Assembly (NCBI GenBank): GCA_932294295.1
Contig: OW028585.1
Span: 15,408,771-15,472,770, forward strand
Source of the DNA: Alitta virens
Taxonomy: Eukaryota; Annelida; Polychaeta; Phyllodocida; Nereididae
DNA: 64,000 nt
Direction of reading: 5' to 3'
Shown in pieces: positions 52,471 through 63,955 of the stretch (positions are counted from its first letter, which is position 1; the number at the start of each line of letters is the position of its first letter). Below the pieces are notes generated by a model that worked only from the letters and a program-made list of their open reading frames with translations, did not search any database and was not told where the DNA came from. The translations under genes were made by a program, and so were the position numbers.

Positions 52471-53771
52471 AACTGGTGAGACTGAGAACGATGTTAATTG
52501 CACTTGAGCTTTTGTTAAGGGCATGTCAGGGTTCTTAGTCAATGTTTACCATTGTCATCGAACAATTTGAGACATGCAATTACATTTGGGGTATCAATAA
52601 GCCAGCTATGTAATACAACTACTGAACGTTCGGAGACTTGAGTACTAATTAGATTAATATTGAGTTTTGAGCAGTCTAGGTACATTGTATTATATTTCAA
52701 CATTGTATGTATACATAACATGTACTATGATGCGAAATAAAGCAGTTTTATCTATCTATCTAAATATCTATCTATCCAATTGTCCATTGTTATAATTATT
52801 GTATATTACTTTATTGACAATTAATATATCAATGAGATACATGTGTCATTCAAACAGAACAAAATAAAACAATTACTAATGGCTAAATATTTGTTAGTGA
52901 AGGTGTGAAGCTTTAAAAAAAATGGTGTATTGGATGGACACAGTTCTGAAGTTTTTTATATTTCCTTTTCTTTTGCACTAGTATAAAGCCCCCCCCCCCT
53001 TTGATGTCCTTAAACCCCCCCCCCCCAGTAATACTATATACACCAATTAGATACTATAATATACATGTAGGTATCTATATACTGAATAATATGATAATTC
53101 AAGACTGGTGTGCTTTTGGTGCCACGGAAATGTTTGCTTTATTTTCACAGGCTTTGCGAGAGTTGGGGGTTGAAAAAGAATTTTTCCATAATTTTGAAAA
53201 TTCTCTAGTATTTACGACCATTAGACCCCCAAAAGACACTACTGCACTATTTTAGACATATATCATGACAAAGTTTTAAGCATGTAGGTGCAGTAGTCAG
53301 AGTTCTGCTACAGAAATGAAATTTATTTCTAGTTTTCCAAATTGTGTAAAACATAGCTCACATAATGTCAATATGACTATTAAAAGGCACCACTAGGCCA
53401 TATAGAGTGTAATTACTGTACAAAATTGCATTAGGGTAAGTGCGTTAGTGTTAAGAGTTGTGCTCTGAAAACGAAAGTGTAACGCCCTTCCGTCAGTCCA
53501 CCTGCCTGTCCGCCCGTCGAACGGACATTGATGATAACATGGTTTATTCTAACGTGAAATATCGCTAAGAATATTTCTATTAACAAGTAGTGTGTATGAA
53601 ATTCCAATACTTGCTGAATTGTAGTTGACAAAAGGGCAATTTTTCGTATTTTTCCAATAATTTGGGTATATTTAGCTATATTGTCATAAATATCTTACAT
53701 AGACAAAGTATGACTAAGAAATGAAACTTTAAAACTTACGTACATACACACAAGCACATGCACACACACAC

Positions 53772-53802
<31 letters not shown>

Positions 53803-53895
53803 CTCAAAGGAATGTGTAGAGGAATTTTAATGTGGAGGTTTTTTTTAATGCTTGTTGGGTTGTCATAGTAACAAAGACTTTTTTCATACTTGCAG
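52471..53895. other. Probable gene E intron or spacer with simple repeats
   Basis: Contains an AATAAA plus TATC-repeat tail at 52734-52790 that resembles a retroposon 3' end, C runs at 52989-52999 and 53015-53026, and CA/TA microsatellites at about 53750-53802. It ends in the acceptor ATACTTGCAG. No coding region seen. Confidence 0.5.
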
Positions 53896-55673
53896 ATGCC
53901 CAAGAAGAAGAAGAAGAAGACGCAGGAATGGGAACATATTCAAGCGGCTCTGATTCAGAATTCCTAAATTGTGTACCAATAAATATTAAGCCTGAAAGTA
54001 ATACAGACGAGGGAACTCTTATTGAGATAAAACCTGAAGGTGATGCTTCAAAGTTTCCGCAACCAGAGCCCATTTCTGCAGAAGTGGCAGCTGAAATGGC
54101 TGTCTCGTGCGTTCATCTGCCCGAAAAGTGTGACAAGAAAACAGATGTGATGAAAATGGAGAACGGTCTTTACACTTGCGGTGTTTGTGATATGGAATTT
54201 CACCAGTATATTAACCTTACCAAACACATGTCAGCCCATATTGCAGAGACATTTAATACTTGCAATGTCTGTGGCTCAAACGTTTTTAAAAGTGATTTTG
54301 CCGAGCACATGAAGATGCACAGTAAAGATGGACCTTATCTTTGCGATGTCTGTGGAAAGGAATTTAAAGTGAAGTGTCACCTGACCGAACATATGCGAAT
54401 ACACAGTGGAGAGAGACCTTACACTTGCAATGTCTGTGGGAAAGGATTTAAAGTGAAGTGTCACCTGACTGGACACATGACAATACATAGTGGAGAGAGA
54501 CCTTACACTTGTGTTTTGTGTGGGAAAGGATTTGCACTGCGAAGTCCCCTGATCAGACACATGAGGATACACAGTGGAGAAAAACCTTATACTTGCAATG
54601 TCTGTGGGAAAGGATTTACACAGCAGTATCAGTTGACTGGACACATGAGGATACACAGTGGAGAGAAACCTTACACTTGCAATGTCTGTCAGAAAAGATT
54701 CCACAGGCAAAACAGCCTGGCCGAACATATGAGTATTCATAGTGGAGAAAAACCTTACACTTGTGATGTGTGTGGGAAAGAATTTGTAAAGCTAAGTTAC
54801 CTAACCATACACTTGAGGATACACAGTGGAGAGAGACCTTACACTTGCACTGTCTGTGGGAAAGGATTTGACAGGCAAGGTAAAGTGACCAGGCACCTGA
54901 AGATACACAGTAAGGAGAGAGGTTGGACTTGCAATGTTTGTGGAAAAGAATTTAAAAGGCAAAGTGACCTGATCAGTCACATGAGGATACACAATGGAGG
55001 GAAACCTTATACTTGTAGTGTCTGTGGGAAAGAATTTAAAAGGAAAGGCAGCCTGACCGAACATATGCGAATACACAGTAGAGAGAGACCTTTTACTTGC
55101 AATGTCTGTGGGAAAGGATTTACACAGCAGGGTAATATGACCACACACATGAGGATACATAGTAGAGTGAGACCCTTCATTTGCAGTGTCTGTGGGAAAG
55201 TATTCAACAAGAAATCTGTCCTGACCACACACATGAAGACACACAGTGGAGAGAGACCTTATACTTGCAATGTCTGTGGAAAAGAATTTACACAGCAAGG
55301 TTCCCTGTCCAGACACATGATGATACACAGTGGAGAGAGACCTTACACCTGCAATGACTGTGGGAAAGCATTTAACAGGCAAGGTAGGCTGACCACACAC
55401 ATGAGAATACACAGTAGAGAGAGACCTTTTACTTGCAATGTCTGTGGAAAAGGATTTACACAGCATAGTGATCTGATCAGTCACATGGCGATACACAGTC
55501 AAGAGAGACCATTTACTTGCGATGTCTGCGGGAAAGGATTTAACAGGAAATATGCATTGACCACGCACATGAGTACACACAGTGAAGAGAGACCTTACAC
55601 TTGTGATATATGTGGGAAAGGATTTAAACTGCGGCATAACCTCAAAAGTCACTTGGAATCCCACGTTGCATAA
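53896..55673 (+). CDS. C2H2 zinc-finger gene E, 3' exon (18 fingers)
   Basis: The exon starts after TACTTGCAG with the family's phase-1 codon, then a run of Glu. The acidic N-terminus carries NIKPE and EIKPE motifs. Eighteen C2H2 fingers follow, regular except that finger two has one residue fewer between its Cys and His pairs. Linkers are HSGE(K/R)P or HSRERP. The array closes properly with a TAA after LKSHLESH. This is the best-preserved member. An ATG overlaps the exon start (53896) in another frame, so the true start is in an upstream exon I could not place. A decayed finger trails at 55730-55820. Confidence 0.88.
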
Positions 55674-56344
55674 AGAATCTGACAGGAAGGTAGTCTTTCC
55701 AAACATGTATGATGACAAATGCTGGTAATGCACAGTACACTCTTGCAACACATAGTGCCATACATGTGTAGTGTATGTGGGGAAAAAATTCAAAATTTCT
55801 GTTGTCCCACATGAAGATACAAAACACAGCTCAATAATTTGAATCAACCACAAAACATTCAAGTTAGTACATTAGACAAAATTTGGGCATTGTGTCAGAG
55901 TATTATGTGTTATGGTAAGCTCACAGGGTCAACTCAAACCTACCTGTTGCATACCTGGACAATTAAAGGCAGGGCCAGCGCAATGCTGCCTGACAATGGA
56001 CTATTGTTATTATCGTCAATGCGGACATTTATCATTCGGTGCTAACCAATGTGATTTGACAAACTGACATTTTGAAATCTTGGACAATGAGGCCTATAAC
56101 CCTCATGTAATTTAGCAAAATGTAAAAAATTTTGAATGGTGCAGTAAATCTGGTGCTAGGCAATATACTATGAGATTGTGATTTATTTCATATATTATTA
56201 TTTTATTTTAATTTTTCAGTATTATGATATTCAGTATTATGAGATCTGTTCACTGTGATGTTATAGTATAGTATAGTATAGTATAGTATAGAAAGTGAGA
56301 TATATAATATTTGGATCAGTAGTTCTTGAAGTAGCATTTAGTTA
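55674..56344. other. Gene E 3' flank
   Basis: A degraded finger (TACATGTGTAGTGTATGTGG) lies at about 55755. A TATAG microsatellite runs at about 56263-56291. No other feature. Confidence 0.5.
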
Positions 56345-57580
56345 GTATCAAGTCAAGTCAAGTCAAGTCAACTTTATTGCGGACTCTAGGTCCATAAAAG
56401 GTAGAGAATAAATATATGATAAATGGGTCAGAACGACCCCAGACATCAAGAGAATTTAAGAGAATCTATCTTATCATAGGAACTGCAATATAACCAATGA
56501 GAAGCAAAGCTGCCGCTGTGAAGCACACCCATGTCATGGATCTTTTTAACCAAAATCTTACTGGATGACCTCACTCTGCAATGTAAATTAAAACAAGTTT
56601 TCCAAATAATGCATTTCGGACTGGGAATATCAGGCATGGTGTACATCAGAGAGGCACTGCATCTCATTGGCAGGTACAAAAATCTTCTAATGCAATTATT
56701 ATATGATACAAATAATCTTCGCAATTTGTAAGCACAGTAGTTAAACCATAATGCACAGCAATACATGTTACTGCAGAAAGTTTTGTACAAGAAACATTTG
56801 ACATAATCAGTACATTTACTAAATCTTTTCCTGAGCATGTTACTTCTACAATACAAGCTTCTAATTTGTCTGTCTATATCCCTGGCATCAGAGAAAGTTG
56901 AAGTGATGATATGGCCAAGATATTTCACTTCACTAACAATTTCAAGTTTCCTGTCATTAATGAAGAACTCTGGGACAGAGTACTTTGCAGGCCCTTTTTC
57001 AATACACATACAAACTGTCTTTTCAACATTATAAACAAGGTCAGCATCTGAACTAAACCTGTGACATACATTTAGCATACTTTGCAACCCACCAGCCGAG
57101 GGTGAAAAAAGCACGACATCATCTGCATACATAATATGATTAATTTTACCACATCCAGAAGAAAGGCCACAATGCAGAGATTCTAATTCTATACTCAGGT
57201 CATTAACATAAACATTGAATAGAAAAGGAGACAAAACACCCCCTTGCCTAACACCATTGGAAACATTAAAAGTACATACTCTGGTTATAGTACCAAAAAT
57301 CCAATAATCTGACAATACACTAGGGATGCCCCTTTCCAGCAAAAAATGCAAAGTACAGTTAGCCCAAGGAAACAACAGTAAACAGTACTTCCTGACTTCA
57401 AATAAGAATTTACCAATTCTTTGAGAACATAAATACACTGATCAGTACTCTGACTTTTTTGAAATCCAAATTGATTTGGTAATGTCCACAGGTAAACATC
57501 GATTTTACACAGAATAATTCTTTCAATGACTTTGGTTAATACATTAGACAGTGCTATCCGCGACACAATAGAAAAAAGGT
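56345..57580 (-). pseudogene. CR1-like LINE, 5'-truncated RT fragment
   Basis: Minus-strand frame 57438-56446 contains a non-LTR RT palm and thumb (GVRQGGVLSPFLFN, YADD) and C-terminal domain. The upstream RT piece (57566-57285) is in another frame and lacks a recognisable first catalytic Asp block, so an internal deletion plus frameshift is likely. The 3' end has AATAAAG and a CTTGA-repeat tail (56346-56375). The enzyme would do target-primed reverse transcription; this copy cannot. Confidence 0.82.
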
Positions 57581-59576
57581 ATGTCTAACGCTACAGTGGG
57601 TGTATGTTGTGTGACAAACGTTTACTAAAAGGCTATTTCCCACTCAAGCCAAAGGGTCCACCTTGACAGGTTTAAAATAGTCTATAAATCTGTTGTCAGC
57701 ATTGACGTTTTTGATTTACAGAATATGAACAATTGTTTTAGTTTTACCAATGAGAGGAATATGAAGTTTTAATGCAGTATATATTTTACTGTCTCTATGA
57801 GGTTCCATGTTCATCATTTTACACACTTGTATAAAAGGTATTTTACATAAGGATTGTTTAACAAGTTACATGCACTTGACTTGTAATTTTTTCCTTATTG
57901 GTATTTAATTCACAAGTTTGATATACAAAATAAAGTATAAGGAATTATTTATGAATTATGCATTTGATGGGTTTAAATTGTATAATAATTGAACAGAATA
58001 TAATTATAATGACAGACTTTATTACTTCAAACTATTGAGTGCTGCATCGAAATTTGCTTAAACGTTTAAAACAACAGTTAGTTCACATTGTTTTTGCCTA
58101 TGCTTACAACTGTACAATACCAGAAATGTTTTCAGTCCATGAAGTTAATTTTGTTACATTTTGCATTGTACATTGATGCCTCAGAACAGCCTCTAAATAA
58201 ATATTCCGGACAATGTATTTTCCTTTTTTGACCACTTCTTGTGCCAGTGAAATGGCAAGTTCTTCCAAAAATCCTGTCACTGCCTCAATAGGGCAATAGT
58301 ACTTCTTGGAGCAAGAGATCGTAGCAGTTTTGGTGTGAATATATTATCATAATATTTGACCAAACATTACCTGAAAACGGTTTCATTAGCAAATTCACTT
58401 TTTTTTTGGGCCAAGTGACTGCAACCAGGTACTTCGCTGCATGGAGTGCATTACTGATGATTGCACTTAACACTTTAAAATTTTACACCTATAATTGACA
58501 TTGACAATGTGGCCCAGTGTGGGCAGCTTGGCTGCAACCACCCTTACATATATCTTACATATATCATGTTTATTATACCGGCGGGCTAGTTGACTATTCA
58601 ATTCACCCAAAACCCACCAGTAAGAACGTTAACACGTCTTTTTCTATAGAGCTATAGATCTAGGCTATTAGTTGCGCCATGACAGTCTAGGGCATCTGTG
58701 CTTTAGTAATTTGCACAAAAAAAAAAAGAAAACAGTGCGTAGACCTACTTATCCATATCATGAAACACCAAATTGGAGTCCCTATCAGAATCTGTTTAAA
58801 TTTTGAAAATATTTTAACGAAGTGAAGTTATGGTAAATGACGATACATTATTGTGTGCAATATTCAAGGTATTTATTTTAGTTAACCGTCTACCAGTCGG
58901 CCAGCCCTACTGGCGCAACCCCCCCCCCCCCCCCCCCCAAATACGTTCGCCGTACCCCCCGGCGGTTCAATTCAAATAGGCTTATTCTGGTGACGAACAG
59001 ACCAGTTTCGGGTGACGAACTGACTTTTTTCGAGTGACGAATAGACCCGTTTTGGCGAGGACGAATTGCGCAGTGACGAATCGACTAGAAAGCTCCTTGC
59101 TTTTCCAAATTTCACTGCTACCGCAGTTACAATTAAATAACTTAGAAATAGGAGTATTGTTGTTCATTTTTAGGCCTTTAATCATGATAATAGGCTGAAC
59201 TCGCTAACGTTACAATGCTGCCATCTTGTGGAAGGGGGGGGAGGCATTTTAACCAAAGGAGATGCAGTTCTTTGATTTTAACTCCCAAAACCGACTCGCC
59301 CAAATTATAACTCGCCATTACATTGTGCCAGTGTGCCTTCAGTTATCATATCATTAATGAAAGTTCTACTGACAACCCAGTCGTCACAGGAGTCATTGGG
59401 ATTTTCTTCTTTAAATTTTCACCAGGTGGCAGCACATTACAGGTTAAAAACAATATTCTAGGCATTATACCTTGAGACACAGGTGACCTACTTCCTGTGC
59501 ATGCAGTTGAATTATTTTCCAATGATCATCATTGTAGGTTGACATTATGACACTTTAGGTCCTTCATCATCTGAAG
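57581..59576. other. Spacer before gene F with TGACGAA repeats and poly-C
   Basis: No gene is seen in the first 1.3 kb. A run of 20 C lies at 58919-58938. TGACGAA recurs at 58991, 59013, 59035 and 59074, the first three exactly 22 bases apart. 59425-59510 (CACCAGGTGGCAGCAC..., GAGACACAGGTGACC) matches 62495-62570 upstream of gene G, so this is shared 5' flank or intron. Confidence 0.55.
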
Positions 59577-61286
59577 ATGGAGAGTTTACTAAGAGATCAA
59601 CTTCCTTGTAATATTTTTGCAAAGGAATTTACAAGGAAAAATCTAACTGAACACATGAAGGTACACAGTGAAGAGAGAACTTACATTTGCAATGTCTGTG
59701 GGAAAGGATTTAGCAGGAATCCTAACCTGACTAGACACTTGAGGATACACAGTGGAGCGACGCCTCACACTTGCAATGTCTGTGGGAAAGGATTTACATT
59801 TCAAAGTAACCTGGCGAGCCACATGAGGATACACAGAGGAGAGATAGCTTACACTTGCAAAGTCTGTGGTATAGGATTTCCACAGCCAGGTGCCCTGATC
59901 CAACACATGACAGTTCACAGTGAAGAGAGAACTAAATCAACTTACATTTGCCATATCTGTGGAAAAGGATTTAACTGGCAATGTAGCTTCAACCAACACA
60001 TGAAGATACACAGTGGAGAGAAACCTTGTAAATGCAATGTCTGTGGGAAAGGATTTACAGTGTCAAGTGGATTGACCAGACACTTGCGGATACACAGTGG
60101 AGAGAAACCTTACACTTGCAAAGTCTGCGGGAAAGGATATACGTGGCAAAATAGTCTCAAATTTCACATGATGATACACAGTGGAGAGAGACCTCATACT
60201 TGCAATGTCTGTGGGAAAGGATGTAAAACGCAAGCTCACCTGATCATACACAAGAGGGTACACAGTGGAGAGACACCTTACGATTGTGATGTGTGTGGGA
60301 AAGGGTTTAAATACCCTAATAGTCTGAAAAGACACATGAGAATGCACATTGAAGATAGACCTTACACTTGCGATGTCTGTGGAAAAGGATTTACAGTGTC
60401 AGACGCTCTGACAGTGCACATGAAAGTACACAGTGGGGAAAAGAATTGCATGTGTGATGTCTGTGGAAAAAGATTTAGACAGCGAGGTGACCTGACTGTG
60501 CACATGAGGATACACAGTGGAGAGAGACCTTACACTTGTGATGTATGTGGTAAAGGATTTAACAGGCGAGTTACTTTAACCAGACACATGGGGACACACA
60601 GTGGAGAGAAACCTTACACTTGCAAAGTCTGTGGGAAAAGGTTTACGTGGCAAAAAGGTCTTAAACTGCACACAATGATACACAGTGGAGAGAAACCTTA
60701 TACTTGCAATATCTGCGGGAAAAGATGTAACAGGCAAGCTAACCTAATCATACACAAGAGGGTACACACAGGAGAGACACCTTATGATTGTGATTTGTGT
60801 GGGAAAGGGTTTAAATACCATAGAAACCTGAAAACGCACAAAATAATGCACATTGAAGAGAGACCTTACACTTGCAATGTCTGTGGAAAAGGATTTACAG
60901 TGTCAGACGTTCTGACGATGCACATGAAAGTGCACAGTGGAGAAAAGAATTGCATGTGTGATGTCTGTGGGAAAAGATTTAGACAGCAACGTGACCTGAC
61001 GGTGCACATGAGGAAACACAGTGGAGAGAGACCTTACACTTGTGATGTATGTGGTAAAGGATTTATCAGGCGAGATACTTTAACCAGACACATGAGGACA
61101 CACAGTGAGAAAAGACTTCTCACAGATTACACTTGTGATGTATGTGGAAAAGAATTTCCCAGGAAAGATGCCCTGACAGTACATATGAGGATACACAGTG
61201 GAGAGAAACCTTACAAATGCAGTGTCTGTGACAAAGGATATGCACAGCAGAGCAGTCTGAATGCACACATGAAGACACATGGTTGA
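59577..61286 (+). CDS. C2H2 zinc-finger gene F (19 fingers, duplicated module)
   Basis: 569 residues from an ATG at 59577, just after an acceptor-like CACTTTAG. Fingers begin almost at once, with no acidic N-terminus in this exon. The first finger is vestigial (second Cys replaced by Phe) and nineteen regular ones follow. Fingers 6-11 and 12-17 repeat in order (TWQ..LK, Cys-Lys/Asn..QA.LIIH, KY...LK, VSD.LT, RQ..DLTVH, R..TLTRH), a six-finger block duplication. It ends with TGA after the last finger. An AATAAA lies at 61497. A probable nuclear DNA-binding protein. Whether translation starts here or in an upstream exon is open. Confidence 0.85.
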   Translation: MESLLRDQLPCNIFAKEFTRKNLTEHMKVHSEERTYICNVCGKGFSRNPNLTRHLRIHSGATPHTCNVCGKGFTFQSNLASHMRIHRGEIAYTCKVCGIGFPQPGALIQHMTVHSEERTKSTYICHICGKGFNWQCSFNQHMKIHSGEKPCKCNVCGKGFTVSSGLTRHLRIHSGEKPYTCKVCGKGYTWQNSLKFHMMIHSGERPHTCNVCGKGCKTQAHLIIHKRVHSGETPYDCDVCGKGFKYPNSLKRHMRMHIEDRPYTCDVCGKGFTVSDALTVHMKVHSGEKNCMCDVCGKRFRQRGDLTVHMRIHSGERPYTCDVCGKGFNRRVTLTRHMGTHSGEKPYTCKVCGKRFTWQKGLKLHTMIHSGEKPYTCNICGKRCNRQANLIIHKRVHTGETPYDCDLCGKGFKYHRNLKTHKIMHIEERPYTCNVCGKGFTVSDVLTMHMKVHSGEKNCMCDVCGKRFRQQRDLTVHMRKHSGERPYTCDVCGKGFIRRDTLTRHMRTHSEKRLLTDYTCDVCGKEFPRKDALTVHMRIHSGEKPYKCSVCDKGYAQQSSLNAHMKTHG

Positions 61287-61496
61287 GAGAGGTCCTACAT
61301 CTTGACAGACATCCACCATCAATGTTTATATGAAGCTTGTATAAAGAAAGCATTATGGTGAAGTGCTGCTACATATGCAAGTGCCGGAACAAGGTTATTG
61401 TTAGAATTACTAATGTGCCTCAAAGGGGTCTCTCTCTCAAGGAAGTTGAATCATATATCTATAGATTATTGGTACACCTGTCAGTTTAATTTTGTA

Positions 61497-61502
61497 AATA
61501 AA
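61497..61502 (+). terminator. Polyadenylation signal of gene F
   Basis: AATAAA 211 bases after the stop, followed by AT- and GT-rich sequence. Confidence 0.5.
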
Positions 61503-62642
61503 TGAATCTTGAGTTCTGTGAACATACAAATTTATTAGTTTGGGTTGTGATTGAAATATTATTATTATGTGTATTTTGTCAAACAAATTATCAATGTTTT
61601 GTAGTAAATTTATGTAAGTAAGATTGTAAATTAACGTTGTTATGGATTAAATAACAACAATTTAATTAAAAGGAATAATAAAGGGAAATATCTGAAAATT
61701 TTTAGTAGTTACAAGTAAGGGAAAAATTATATTATTGTTAATTATTGTGAAAGATAATACCACAGATTACCCTACTGTTTAATTATATCTCAAAATTATG
61801 CCTATATCATAAGTAAGACCAGGAGACTTCAACATGTACGCACAGCAAAAATGTATGACTGGCAGATTACCTCAGTATGCGTGATAATACCCCAGATTAC
61901 CCTACTGTTAAGTCTCATGCAATACTTGGTAAATAACTTTAATGGACATTCTTTGGCATGAAATCTTGAGTATTCAAATAAATGACAAGTATTCTCAACA
62001 ATGGTGATGGTAATACTCCAGGTTAAAATTGCATTTGTTAATGGGTGTTTGGACTGTTATATCTATGAACAATGCCCCCCCCCCCCCCCCCACCAAACTC
62101 ACGTTAATTAAGCTGCATTCAACCTGCTTGTCATCTGCCCAGACTGACTTTTGGTGATTTGTAATTTGCTGCAGTCCCTGCAACCTGCCCAATACCTCCA
62201 ATAGCTTTTGCCTTGCCATAATGCTGACCCCACTGGAATGATTCTGTGGTCGTTATCACGCCCACGAATAAAAAAAAGATGGTAATCTCAGCTTTCAGAA
62301 AAGCTTTGAATATTCAAAATCAGATGTAATTAACTGACAGTTAATATACAGTTCAAAGAACAATTTCCTATGGTGATTTTCTACTTTGCCTGATTTCTGA
62401 CAATATAATTCCTCACATTTCTTTATATTTAACTAGGAATTAGTAAAAAATTTCACTGAGTATACTTCCCATTGGGATAGTCTTCTTAAGTTTACACCAG
62501 GTGGCAGCCCATTACAGTTAAACAATATTCTAGGGGTGATATACCTTGAGACACAGGTGACCTACTTCCTATCCATGCAATCACAACAACCAAAGATATC
62601 ATCACATTTGAAGTGATAAAAAACGTTCTAGTAGGCTAACAT
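61503..62642. other. Spacer between genes F and G
   Basis: AT-rich; a 17-base C run lies at 62075-62091. 62495-62570 matches 59425-59510. No coding sequence. Confidence 0.5.
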
Positions 62643-62648
62643 TTGAAG

Positions 62649-63740
62649 ATGGATGGTAAGAGTGCACATGAGAGAGATCAACGTTATCCGTGTGAAGTTT
62701 GTGGAAAGGAATTTACAAGGAAATATCTAAATAAACACATGAAAATTCACAGTAGGGAGATAGCTTACACTTGCAATGTCTGTGGAAAAGGATTTACACA
62801 GCCAGGTCCCCTGATCCAACACATGACAGTTCACAGTGAAGAGAGAACTTCAACTTACATTTGCCAAATCTGTGGAAAAGGATATAACTGGCTAAGTAGC
62901 TTCAACAAACACATGATGGTACACAGTGGAGAGAAACCTTATACATGTGATGTCTGTGCTAAACAATTTAAACTACAAAGTGACCTGACAAGACACATGA
63001 GGGTACACAGTGAAGAAAGACCTTACACTTGCGAAGTCTGCGAGAAGGGGTTTACGTGGCAAAATGGTCTCAAACTGCACATGATGACACATAGTGGACT
63101 GAGTGGAGAGATGCCTTATACTTGCAATGTCTGTGGAAAAGGATGTAAAGCGCAAGGTAACCTGATCAGGCACATGAGGGTACACAGTGGAGAGACACCT
63201 TATGATTGTGATGTGTGTGGGAAAAGGTTTAAATACCAGAGTAGTCTGAAAACACACAAAATAATGCACACTGAAGAGAGACCTTACACTTGCAATGTCT
63301 GCGAGAAGAATTTTCCCGTGTCAAATGCTCTAACCATGCACATGAAAGTGCACAGTGGGGAAAAGAATTGCATGTGTGATGTCTGTGGGAAAAGATTTAG
63401 ACAACAAGGTGAACTGACGGTGCACATGAGGATACACAGTGGAGAGAGACCTTACACTTGTGATGTATGTGGTAAAGGATTTAACAGGAAATCTGCCCTG
63501 ACCAGACATACGAGTATACATATACACAGTGGAGAGAAACCTTACTGTTGCAATGTATGTGAGAAAGTATTTGCAGAGCAAAGTTACCTGACCAAACACA
63601 TGAGGATACACAGTGGAGTGAGGCCTTACACTTGCAATGTCTGTGGGAAAGGATTTATACAGCAAAGTGACCTGACCAGACACATGAGAATTCACACTAG
63701 AGAGAGACTTACACTTGCAACGCCTGTGGGAAAGGATTAA
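62649..63740 (+). CDS. C2H2 zinc-finger gene G (12 fingers)
   Basis: The ATG at 62649 (TTTGAAGATGGATGG) parallels the gene F start. Twelve fingers follow; the first has one residue fewer between its Cys and His pairs. Fingers five to ten are a single copy of the six-finger module found twice in gene F. A base missing in the linker near 63704 shifts the frame, so the product ends in unrelated residues at 63740. Finger text continues beyond. Either the protein is shortened by its last fingers or the gene is starting to decay. Confidence 0.8.
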   Translation: MDGKSAHERDQRYPCEVCGKEFTRKYLNKHMKIHSREIAYTCNVCGKGFTQPGPLIQHMTVHSEERTSTYICQICGKGYNWLSSFNKHMMVHSGEKPYTCDVCAKQFKLQSDLTRHMRVHSEERPYTCEVCEKGFTWQNGLKLHMMTHSGLSGEMPYTCNVCGKGCKAQGNLIRHMRVHSGETPYDCDVCGKRFKYQSSLKTHKIMHTEERPYTCNVCEKNFPVSNALTMHMKVHSGEKNCMCDVCGKRFRQQGELTVHMRIHSGERPYTCDVCGKGFNRKSALTRHTSIHIHSGEKPYCCNVCEKVFAEQSYLTKHMRIHSGVRPYTCNVCGKGFIQQSDLTRHMRIHTRERLTLATPVGKD

Positions 63741-63955
63741 CACAGCAAAGTGACCTGACCACACACATGTGGATTCATAATGAAGAGAACCCTTACATGT
63801 GATGCATGTGGGAAACAAATACACAGGCCTGGCCATCTACATCATGCACATGAGGATACACATTGGAGAGAAACTTACACTTGCAGTGTTTGTGGGAAAT
63901 GATATGCACAGCAGAATGGTCTGAATGCACACTTGAAGATACATGGTTGAGCGAG
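63741..63955 (+). pseudogene. Decayed C-terminal fingers of gene G
   Basis: Two to three finger remnants in shifted frames, with in-frame stops (for example TGTGGGAAATGATATG at about 63891). The end, AACGCACACTTGAAGATACATGGTTGA-like, matches the intact end of gene F. Confidence 0.75.

Noticed and set aside
58919..58938. Poly-C/poly-G tracts as designed regulatory elements (also 43521, 47690, 52989, 62075)
   Set aside because: Homopolymer runs recur in spacers without conserved surroundings; slippage or transposon tails explain them.
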